Positions 1 to 6,485 of a DNA stretch of 14,024 bases are shown here, piece after piece. Where the stretch lies: positions 1 through 14,024 of the forward strand of contig JAFLSH010000039.1 in NCBI GenBank assembly GCA_022511055.1, written 5' to 3'. Positions within the stretch are counted from its first letter, which is position 1, and each line of letters opens with the position of its first letter. A model generated the notes under the pieces. The model was not told the origin of the DNA and made no database searches. It saw only the letters and a program-made list of their open reading frames with translations. The DNA is from Prevotella sp. (GTDB taxonomy: Bacteria; Bacteroidota; Bacteroidia; Bacteroidales; Bacteroidaceae). The position numbers and the translations under genes are program-made.

Positions 1-19
1 GATTATTTCCCGAAAAAGT

Positions 20-50
20 TTTGTGGTTTCAGCGAAATTCTATATATTTG
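20..50 (+). promoter_or_regulatory. Bacteroidota-type promoter of the DUF3332 gene
   Basis: A TTTG -33 element (20-23) and a TATATTTG -7 element (43-50) are separated by exactly 19 bp, matching the Bacteroidota primary sigma consensus TTTG-N19-21-TAnnTTTG. Transcription should start around 55-57, leaving a leader of about 125 nt before the lipoprotein gene. Both elements are seen directly; promoter activity is inferred. Confidence 0.75.
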
Positions 51-73
51 CACAAGAATTCCTGTCGCCTGCT

Positions 74-89
74 GTCTGCGGCTGCAGAC
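74..89 (+). promoter_or_regulatory. Hairpin in the 5' leader of the DUF3332 gene
   Basis: GTCTGC (74-79) and GCAGAC (84-89) are perfect inverted repeats around a 4-nt GGCT loop, just downstream of the predicted transcription start. The leader between promoter and start codon is long and GC-rich compared with other leaders here. The hairpin could protect the mRNA 5' end or modulate translation. No riboswitch family is recognised. Confidence 0.35.
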
Positions 90-183
90 TGTGTGAGGAA
101 AGCGGCCGATGGTGCGGCGCGGGCAGGCTCTTGTGTGGCATAACCTTTTTTAACGTAATATTAACCCTAAAAAATCAAGTGAA

Positions 184-738
184 ATGAAAAAGATTAGTTT
201 GAAAGTCATGGCTTGCCTGCTGTCAGGCTCGCTGGTGTGCAGCTCGTGTGTCGGTTCGTTTAAGCTGTTCAACGCTTACAACCAGTGGCAGACACAGATG
301 ACCAACATCAAGATTGTCAACGGTATCGTGGGCTTCATTCTGCTGCCTATCGTTGGCGGTGTTACCTATCTGGTAGATGCTGTGGTGCTGAACACCATCG
401 AGTTCTGGAGTGGCTCGAACCCCATGGCCTCTAATGTGGGCAAGACCCAGAAGGTGCTGGGCGAAGATGGGCGCTACTATGCCGTGAAGACCCTGAAGGA
501 TGGCTATCAGGTGACTGCTCCCACGGGCGAAGTAACGCTGTTCACATACGACCAGCAGTCGAACAGCTGGTCGATGAGCCAGAACGGTGAGGTGCGCGAG
601 ATTTTCCGCTTCAACGAAGACGGTCAGAGCATCCGTGTCAACATCAACGGTCAGGAGCGTGACTTCACACTCAACGAGCAGGGACTTGAAGAGGCTCGCA
701 TGACCGCTGGCGAGGGTCTGTATTTTGCAGCACGATAA
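184..738 (+). CDS. DUF3332 family lipoprotein
   Basis: This 184-residue protein matches the DUF3332 family, small membrane-associated proteins of unknown function common in Bacteroidales. A basic N-terminus is followed by a hydrophobic stretch ending in a cysteine cluster (C19, C22). C22, preceded by two serines, is the most likely lipidation site. A second hydrophobic segment rich in I, V, G and L lies at about residues 44-72 and could be a membrane hairpin. The C-terminal half (about 90-180) is polar and looks like a small beta-rich domain, with phrases such as DGYQVTAPTGEV. The start is the first in-frame ATG after an AT-rich stretch (150-183) with no Shine-Dalgarno sequence, as usual in this phylum. 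It has its own promoter at 20-50 and converges with the heparinase gene 24 bp downstream. Function is unknown; the family assignment is by recognition of the N-terminal half. Confidence 0.85.
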   Translation: MKKISLKVMACLLSGSLVCSSCVGSFKLFNAYNQWQTQMTNIKIVNGIVGFILLPIVGGVTYLVDAVVLNTIEFWSGSNPMASNVGKTQKVLGEDGRYYAVKTLKDGYQVTAPTGEVTLFTYDQQSNSWSMSQNGEVREIFRFNEDGQSIRVNINGQERDFTLNEQGLEEARMTAGEGLYFAAR

Positions 739-739
739 G

Positions 740-761
740 GGCGTGGCGCGCCGCCAGCGCC
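740..761. terminator. GC-rich hairpin filling the gap between convergent genes
   Basis: The 24-nt gap between the stops of the DUF3332 gene and the heparinase gene is almost wholly one inverted repeat. GGCGTGGCG (740-748) pairs with CGCCAGCGCC (752-761), with a 3-nt loop and one bulged A. There is no T-tract on either side, so it is not a classical intrinsic terminator. A bidirectional 3'-end-stabilising or weak terminator role is inferred from the position. Confidence 0.5.
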
Positions 762-762
762 G

Positions 763-2631
763 TCAGTCGATGCGGTAACTGATGTTCTGCTTCGTCTGAG
801 GGCTGCTGACGGTCAGCACGATGCGATAGAGGCGGTCGCCCCACATGCTGCGCAACGTCGGGTCGAGCTTGTCGCTGATGTCTTCGACAGTGGCCGACAG
901 CTGACGCGGGTTGTACGTCAGGCGATGGCTGCCTACCGACAACTGGCCGGGCTTCTGCCCGGCTGGTTTCGTTGTGGTGAGCAGCATGAGGCGGGTGGGC
1001 GCCTTGTTGGCCGAGAGGGTGAAGTCCTCGGTCACGGTGACCCCGCTGCGGCTGATGGCCACGGTGCGTAGCCATGTGCTGACTGCCGCCTCCGGCGGAT
1101 AGGCTCCCGCCAGGTCGAGTGTCAGCCGGCCGGGCTTGTGGCTGATGAGCCGTGCGGCGTAGTCCTTGCCGTCGTGCTGGTCGGTGCCGTTGACTTGCGG
1201 CAGGTTGTGGTAGCCAGACTGCATGGTCCAGATGTCGTAGCGGTCGCCTGAGAACGTCTTTGAGGTATATTCGCCCACGCCGGCATCAATGAACAGCGGC
1301 TGGCCGTCGGCGTAGACAATGAACGAGCCCACGTCGTTGTGGTTGTGGCTCTCGCCGTTGTGTCCGCCCTTCATTGCCACGTAGAGCGGGCCGCGCCGTG
1401 CGGTCATGATTTGCAGGTTGGGCAGCCACACGTCGTTCAGCAGCGGCTCGGCGGGCTTCTCGTTCAGGAAATCGGCCAGCTGGTTAAGGAAAAGCAGCTC
1501 GCGCGCCATCGAGGGGAAGTTGTGGCTGGCGGCAAAGTGCTTGCCTGCGGTGGCGGTGTAGTCCTGCCGCCGGGCGGCGTAGGCCGCAAAGGAATTCATG
1601 GTTTCATCGGCCAGGAAACGGCCAAACGGGTAGAGCGTGTTGGGCTGCACCACGGCGTGGTTGGTGTGTATGTCGGCGAAGGTGGTGCAGTAGTCGTTCT
1701 CGATATAGGTCTTGTAGACATAGCTCCCCATGGCCTTGACCTTCGGGTGGCTGCTCAGGTCGATGCGGCCGCCCGTGGCCTCGCGCAGCGTGAACAGCAC
1801 CTCGAACATCGAGGCGGCCGCGCGGTCCCAGTAGCCGGGGCCTTCGTCGCAGCCCCCGTCGTCGGGGTAGGAATTGATGAAGGCATCGGTAGCCGCCATA
1901 ATCTGGCCGACCGCCTCCAGCTGCCGCTGGCGGTCGGGCTCGCAGAGCAGCACGCAGTAGAGCCAGTTGGAGCAAATCCAGGGGTTCCAGTTCATGCCCG
2001 CCGTCTTCCACCAGTAGTTGCCCGTGCGGGCCGGCTCCAGTATGCGGCGGCCAATCTCGCTGTCGATGCGGCGGGCCAGCAGCGGCGAGAAACGGTCGAG
2101 TGCCGGGCGCAGCATGTAGGTAGTCCACACAATGAGACTGGCCGTCTCGGCGTTGAACAGGTCTACGGTCTGGTCTTCCGTGCGGGGCACTTTCGAGCCG
2201 TAGTGGGCGGGTATGCCCCACCACGTCTCTTCGCAGAAGCTCTGCAGCCCGTTGACAATGTCGGGCAGAAAGCGGCCCTTGCCCTCAATGATTTCGGCCA
2301 TGGCCAGTATGGCCAGGTGCTGGCGCTTACGGAATGAGAGCGCCTCGTAGCCCACGCGGTTGCCGTTCTCCTTGAACTGTGCGAACTCCGTGGCGGGCAG
2401 TGCGGGCCACGGCTGGCCGAGCAGCGGCTCGGCGGCTGCCGTGTAGCTCTGGCGCATGGCCTCGGGCATGGTTTGCCGCCAGCCGGCGCTGTCGGCGCGC
2501 GGGAACGGCTCGTAGCGGCAGGGCTGCACGAGTGTCTGTTCCAGAGTGCCTGCGAGTGAAGCCAGTGTCTGGCTCCAGAGCGGGCCGGCCAGCACAGCCA
2601 GCAGACCCAGCAAGAGTGTTCGTCTTACCAT
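763..2631 (-). CDS. Heparinase II/III family polysaccharide lyase-like protein, secreted
   Basis: The 622-residue protein begins with a signal peptide (MVRRTLLLGLLAVLAGPLWS, cleavage near Q21), so it is probably periplasmic. The N-terminal part (about 60-390) looks like an alpha/alpha toroid, with a WNPWICSN segment and DEGPGYW. Y267 in that motif sits where heparinase II/III enzymes carry their catalytic tyrosine. The C-terminal part (about 400-622) is the beta-sandwich heparinase II/III-like domain, with the hallmark SHNHND at 428-433 followed by VGSFIVYADG and FIDAGVGEYT. Family members cleave uronic-acid-containing glycans by beta-elimination. Heparin itself is not implied, because the family also covers lyases acting on other acidic glycans. 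It is the second gene of an operon: its ATG overlaps the TAA of the DUF2264 gene (ATGGTAA), implying translational coupling. The exact PL family and substrate cannot be decided from the sequence alone. Confidence 0.88.
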   Translation of the reverse strand: MVRRTLLLGLLAVLAGPLWSQTLASLAGTLEQTLVQPCRYEPFPRADSAGWRQTMPEAMRQSYTAAAEPLLGQPWPALPATEFAQFKENGNRVGYEALSFRKRQHLAILAMAEIIEGKGRFLPDIVNGLQSFCEETWWGIPAHYGSKVPRTEDQTVDLFNAETASLIVWTTYMLRPALDRFSPLLARRIDSEIGRRILEPARTGNYWWKTAGMNWNPWICSNWLYCVLLCEPDRQRQLEAVGQIMAATDAFINSYPDDGGCDEGPGYWDRAAASMFEVLFTLREATGGRIDLSSHPKVKAMGSYVYKTYIENDYCTTFADIHTNHAVVQPNTLYPFGRFLADETMNSFAAYAARRQDYTATAGKHFAASHNFPSMARELLFLNQLADFLNEKPAEPLLNDVWLPNLQIMTARRGPLYVAMKGGHNGESHNHNDVGSFIVYADGQPLFIDAGVGEYTSKTFSGDRYDIWTMQSGYHNLPQVNGTDQHDGKDYAARLISHKPGRLTLDLAGAYPPEAAVSTWLRTVAISRSGVTVTEDFTLSANKAPTRLMLLTTTKPAGQKPGQLSVGSHRLTYNPRQLSATVEDISDKLDPTLRSMWGDRLYRIVLTVSSPQTKQNISYRID

Positions 2632-3893
2632 TTGTCGCGCGTTTGAATGTCGTCAGCCCATCGGTGGTCTTTCGGGAACGGCTGTCCGCCCCATGCCTTC
2701 ACCTGTGTCCACGGCTCGGCCTTGTCGGTCCAGAAGGGGTGGTCGGCGGGCAGGCCCAGCGGCATGAAGCTGAGCGAGGTCATGTAGAGCGAGCCGTTGT
2801 TGGTGTACCAGTCGGCCGTCTCGGGCTGGTGGCCGCAGAAGCCGATGGTCAGGTAGCCGCCCTCGTTGAAGTTCTGCTGCTGGTCGAACATGCGGTGCAG
2901 CACCTGGGTCAGTGCGGCGCGCACCTGGCCGTTTGACAGCTCTTCGGGCAGCTTCTGGTACCACGCCATCAGCGCCAGCGGCTGCATGGCGGCCATGCGG
3001 TAGGGCGTGGAGCGCCCGATGACGGGGAACGTGCCTTCCGGCGAGATGAAGCGCTCCAGAATGATGCTGAACTTCTGTGCCCGCTTCAGGGCGCGGTCGT
3101 AGTATTTCTGGTAGTCCAGCCGCGTGTTGGCGCGTGCATCGACCATGGCCTGCAATGTCTCCAGGTACATGGCGTGGAACACGTAGCTCGAGTAGTAGTC
3201 GAAGGCAAACACGGGGCCATCGGCATACCAGCCATCGCCCACGTACCACTCCTCAACCTTGCGGCAGGCCGTGTTGACACGGAACTCATCGTAGGCTTTC
3301 AGACCTGCGGCCTTGGCAATGAAGCTCTCGATGACACTGGAGAAGAGAAACCAGTTGGTGTAGGGCGGGTCGATGGAGCGCAGCCCCTGCAGCTCCTTGA
3401 TGTAACGCTGCTTGGTCTGCTCGTCAAGTGGCAGCCACAGCTGGTCGTAAGCGCGCAGGAACGACTCGGCAATGTAGGCGGCATCGACCAGATTCTGCCC
3501 CGCTACGCCCCAGCAGAGGTAGTCGGGCGACTGCGGGTCGACCGAGTTCTTGTAAGCCTGCAACGCCCACTCGCGCAGCTGTCGGCGCTGCTGCCCCTCG
3601 GCGGTGTCGTCATCGGGCAGCGCGAGCCACGGGGCGATGCCCGCCATGAGCCGCCCGAAGGTCTCCATGTAGACCACCTTGCGGTTGCGGTTGTCGAATG
3701 AGGGCGAGAACTCCGTCAGCATGTTCTTTTGCAGTTCGCCGCGCGCCATGTTCTCCAGCACGGGCTGCGCCATCTTGTAGGCCAGCTCGGTCCAGTACTC
3801 CCGGTCTGTGGGCTCGGTTTTTTTCACTTTCTTTGCCTCTGCGGGCATGAGCAGCACCAGTAGTGCCGCCAAGGTCAAAAATGTCTGTTTCAT
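2625..3893 (-). CDS. DUF2264 domain protein, probable secreted glycosidase
   Basis: This 422-residue protein carries a signal peptide (MKQTFLTLAALLVLLMPAEA, cleavage before K21) and otherwise consists of one DUF2264 domain. That domain has an alpha/alpha-barrel look, with many helices and aromatic motifs: YMETFGRLMAG, NWFLFSSVIE, the acidic-aromatic GDGWYADGP around W222, FDYYSSYVFHAMY, and GRSTPYRMAA in the C-terminal half. From memory, some DUF2264-type proteins have been placed in a beta-glucuronidase glycoside hydrolase family (GH154). I treat that as a hint only. It is the first gene of an operon with the heparinase-type lyase, and its stop codon overlaps that gene's start. The pairing suggests it removes a uronic acid or a product made by the lyase. 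The start is the first ATG, directly before the signal peptide. Confidence 0.85.
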   Translation of the reverse strand: MKQTFLTLAALLVLLMPAEAKKVKKTEPTDREYWTELAYKMAQPVLENMARGELQKNMLTEFSPSFDNRNRKVVYMETFGRLMAGIAPWLALPDDDTAEGQQRRQLREWALQAYKNSVDPQSPDYLCWGVAGQNLVDAAYIAESFLRAYDQLWLPLDEQTKQRYIKELQGLRSIDPPYTNWFLFSSVIESFIAKAAGLKAYDEFRVNTACRKVEEWYVGDGWYADGPVFAFDYYSSYVFHAMYLETLQAMVDARANTRLDYQKYYDRALKRAQKFSIILERFISPEGTFPVIGRSTPYRMAAMQPLALMAWYQKLPEELSNGQVRAALTQVLHRMFDQQQNFNEGGYLTIGFCGHQPETADWYTNNGSLYMTSLSFMPLGLPADHPFWTDKAEPWTQVKAWGGQPFPKDHRWADDIQTRDKW

Positions 3894-3972
3894 GTTGCTA
3901 TGTAATTTATAGTTTGTTCGTTATGCCGCCCGTTCAGCCGTGTTTGCGCGCGGGCAACTGGTAAATACGGTG

Positions 3973-3980
3973 CGAAGTTA
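3973..3980 (-). promoter_or_regulatory. Candidate -7 element for the DUF2264-heparinase operon
   Basis: Read on the minus strand this is TAACTTCG, one mismatch from TAnnTTTG, in the context TTTTTTGTAACTTCGCACC that resembles common Bacteroidales promoters. No good -33 TTG lies 19-21 bp upstream. The leader would be about 70-75 nt. It lies back to back with the GH95 promoter in a 157-bp gap. It is a weak candidate. Confidence 0.4.
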
Positions 3981-4024
3981 CAAAAAAGTTTTGAAAAAGT
4001 CACTGAATATTGCAAGAAAAACCG

Positions 4025-4032
4025 TACTTTTG
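4025..4032 (+). promoter_or_regulatory. -7 promoter element of the GH95 gene
   Basis: TACTTTTG is a perfect TAnnTTTG element. It lies 18 nt before the GH95 ATG, so the leader should be only about 12-15 nt. The -33 position 19 bp upstream is poor (CACTG, 4001-4005), which suggests activator dependence, as is usual for glycan-degradation genes. No operator can be identified with confidence. Confidence 0.6.
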
Positions 4033-4050
4033 TAGCCAAAAACCGAAACT

Positions 4051-6465
4051 ATGCAGACAAAGAAAGCCTTATTGACCCTGTTTTCCCTTGCCACGGCCCT
4101 GCTTGCCACGGCTCAGAGTGTGCCGCCGCTGGCCTTGCGCTATGACAAGCCTGCCACGTTCTTCGAAGAGTCGCTGCCCATTGGCAACGGCAAGCTCGGC
4201 GCGCTGGTCTATGGCGGTGTTGAGGATAACGTCATCTACCTGAACGACATTACGCTGTGGACCGGGAAGCCCGTTGACCGCGAGCTTGACCGTGATGCCC
4301 ACCAGTGGATTCCGAAAATCCGTGAGGCTCTGTTCAATGAGGATTATGCGCTGGCCGACTCGCTGCAGCTGCACGTGCAGGGGCCGAACTCGCAGTTCTT
4401 TCAGCCGCTCGGCACGTTGCATATCGAGGATTTAAACCCGGGCGAAGTGTCGGGCTATCAGCGGCAGCTGTCTTTAGACAACGGTCTGCTGACCGACAGC
4501 TACAGCCGTGGCGGGCGGCGGGTGCAGCGCGAGTATTTCTGCTCGAGCCCCGACAAGCTGATAGCCATCAGCCTGGCCGGCGATGTCAATGTCAGGCTGC
4601 GGCTGACCAGCCAAGTGCCCCACCGCGTGAAGGCCAGCGGGCGGCAGCTGACACTGACCGGCCACGCCACGGGCGACCCCAACGAGAGCATTCACTTCTC
4701 GGCCTGCCTGCGGGTGGAGACAGACGGGGCTGTCAGCGCCAGTGATACCACGCTCACCATCAGCGGCGGGCGGCAGGCCACGGTCTACCTGGTGAACGAG
4801 ACCAGCTTCAACGGCTTCGATAAGCATCCCGTCAAAGAAGGTTTCGACTATCTGAACGCCAGCATCGATGGGCTTTTCCATACGCAGAATCATAGTTATG
4901 AAGCCTTTCGCCAGCGCCACGTGGCAGACTATCAGAAATACTTCAGTCGTGTGCGGCTTTTGCTCGGTGAAACCGATGAAAATGAGTGGCAGCGCGATGC
5001 TAATCTGTCCACCGAGCAGCTGCTGAAAGACTACACCGACAAGGGCGGGCAGAGCCGGTACTTGGAAATGCTCTATTTCCAGTACGGCCGCTACCTGCTC
5101 ATCACTTCATCGCGCACGCCGGGCGTTCCCGCCAACCTGCAAGGGCTCTGGAGCCCGCATCTCTGGTCGCCCTGGCGCGGCAACTACACGGTCAACATCA
5201 ATCTCGAAGAGAACTACTGGCCGGCCTTTGTCGGCAACTTGGCAGAGATGGCTGCGCCGCTCGATGGATTCGTGCAGGCGCTGGCAGCCAACGGCCGCTA
5301 TACCGCCAGAAACTATTACGGCATCGGGCGCGGCTGGTGTGCCAGCCATAACTCCGATATCTGGGCCATGACCAATCCCGTGGGCGAGAAGCGCGAGAAG
5401 CCCGAGTGGGCCAACTGGAACATGGGCGGGGCGTGGCTGGTGAACACGCTGTGGGAGCGCTATCTCTTCACGCAAGACAAGGCGTATCTCGAAGCCACCG
5501 CCTATCCGCTGATGAAGGGGGCTGCCGACTTCTGCCTGGATTGGCTGATTGACAACCCCAAACAGCCCGGCGAGCTGATTACGGCGCCCAGCACCTCGCC
5601 TGAGAATGAGTACAAGACCGACAAGGGCTACCACGGCATGACCTGCTATGGCGGCACGGCCGACTTGGCCATCATCCGCGAGCTGCTGACAAATGTCATT
5701 GCCGCCAGCCGGATTTGCGGCGGAGATGCCACGCCCTACCGGCAGGCACTGGAACGGCTGCACCCTTACACCATAGGCCACATGGGCGACCTGAACGAGT
5801 GGTACTATGACTGGGATGACTGGGATTTCCAGCACCGCCACCAGAGCCATCTCATAGGTCTCTATCCCGGCAACCACTTGGCGCAGCAGTCTCTCGCAGA
5901 GGCGGCCGATGCACCGCTTCTCAAAGCCTGCGAGCGCTCGCTGGAACTCAAGGGTGACCAGACTACGGGCTGGTCTACGGGCTGGCGCATCAATCTCTGG
6001 GCGCGGTTGCGCAACGCCACGCAGGCATATCATGTCTATCGGAAGCTGCTGACCTACGTGTCGCCCGACAACTACAAAGGCCCAGACCGGCGGCGGAGCG
6101 GCGGCACCTATCCGAACTTGTTCGATGCGCACCCGCCGTTCCAGATAGACGGGAACTTCGGCGGCACGGCCGGCGTGTGCGAAATGCTCATGCAGTCTCA
6201 CCGCCTGTCGCCCGATAGTCAGCGCTTTGTCATCGAGCTGCTGCCCGCCCTGCCCGAAGCGTGGCGGGAAGGCAGTGTCAGCGGGCTTTGCGCGCGCGGC
6301 GGCTTCGAGGTTTCCTTCTCGTGGAAGGATGGGAAAGTGACAAAATGCGCCATTTCATCGAAAGTTGGCGGCACGGTTGCCGTGGTAGCGCCTGTCGATG
6401 GCGGTGTCAGAGAGGAAACGGTCACGCTGAAGCCCGGAGAATCGGTAGCGGTCAATGTGAAGTAA
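4051..6465 (+). CDS. GH95 family glycoside hydrolase (alpha-L-fucosidase or alpha-L-galactosidase)
   Basis: This 804-residue protein is a full-length GH95 enzyme with a signal peptide (ending LLATAQ, cleavage near residue 22), so it is probably periplasmic. Family landmarks are in order. The N-terminal beta-domain opens with the PIGNGKLGALVYGG and NDITLWTG motifs. NLQGLWSPHLWSPW leads into TVNINLEENYWPA, where N382 and N384 match the asparagines that help activate water. STSPEN contains E518, the likely general acid. HPPFQIDGNFGG contains D700, the likely base partner. GH95 enzymes are inverting exo-hydrolases of alpha-L-fucose or alpha-L-galactose. T380, two residues before N382, occupies the position that is His in characterised fucosidases and Thr in characterised L-galactosidases, as I recall it. 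It is divergent from the DUF2264-heparinase operon and likely works on side chains of the same glycan. Unusually, E387 replaces the common Met of the NINxxMNYW motif. Confidence 0.93.
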   Translation: MQTKKALLTLFSLATALLATAQSVPPLALRYDKPATFFEESLPIGNGKLGALVYGGVEDNVIYLNDITLWTGKPVDRELDRDAHQWIPKIREALFNEDYALADSLQLHVQGPNSQFFQPLGTLHIEDLNPGEVSGYQRQLSLDNGLLTDSYSRGGRRVQREYFCSSPDKLIAISLAGDVNVRLRLTSQVPHRVKASGRQLTLTGHATGDPNESIHFSACLRVETDGAVSASDTTLTISGGRQATVYLVNETSFNGFDKHPVKEGFDYLNASIDGLFHTQNHSYEAFRQRHVADYQKYFSRVRLLLGETDENEWQRDANLSTEQLLKDYTDKGGQSRYLEMLYFQYGRYLLITSSRTPGVPANLQGLWSPHLWSPWRGNYTVNINLEENYWPAFVGNLAEMAAPLDGFVQALAANGRYTARNYYGIGRGWCASHNSDIWAMTNPVGEKREKPEWANWNMGGAWLVNTLWERYLFTQDKAYLEATAYPLMKGAADFCLDWLIDNPKQPGELITAPSTSPENEYKTDKGYHGMTCYGGTADLAIIRELLTNVIAASRICGGDATPYRQALERLHPYTIGHMGDLNEWYYDWDDWDFQHRHQSHLIGLYPGNHLAQQSLAEAADAPLLKACERSLELKGDQTTGWSTGWRINLWARLRNATQAYHVYRKLLTYVSPDNYKGPDRRRSGGTYPNLFDAHPPFQIDGNFGGTAGVCEMLMQSHRLSPDSQRFVIELLPALPEAWREGSVSGLCARGGFEVSFSWKDGKVTKCAISSKVGGTVAVVAPVDGGVREETVTLKPGESVAVNVK

Positions 6466-6485
6466 ATCCAAACCTGCCATGAATC

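Noticed and set aside
109..153. A 14-codon frame in the leader of the DUF3332 gene as a separate gene.
   Set aside because: Too short to support as coding without conservation data; kept only as a possible upstream frame in the findings.
1339..2337. A 332-codon open frame on the plus strand, antisense to the heparinase-type gene.
   Set aside because: It is a shadow of a GC-rich gene. The minus-strand product has a signal peptide and the HNHND lyase motif, while this frame gives a Val/Gly/His-rich product without recognisable domains or a promoter.
763..2631. Calling the lyase a true heparin lyase (hepB/hepC).
   Set aside because: Only the superfamily motifs are visible, and no sulfatases or other heparin-utilisation genes are nearby. 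The neighbours suggest a different acidic glycan.
5107..6201. A 364-codon open frame on the minus strand inside GH95.
   Set aside because: Composition is typical of an antisense shadow, and the sense strand holds all GH95 catalytic motifs across the same bases.
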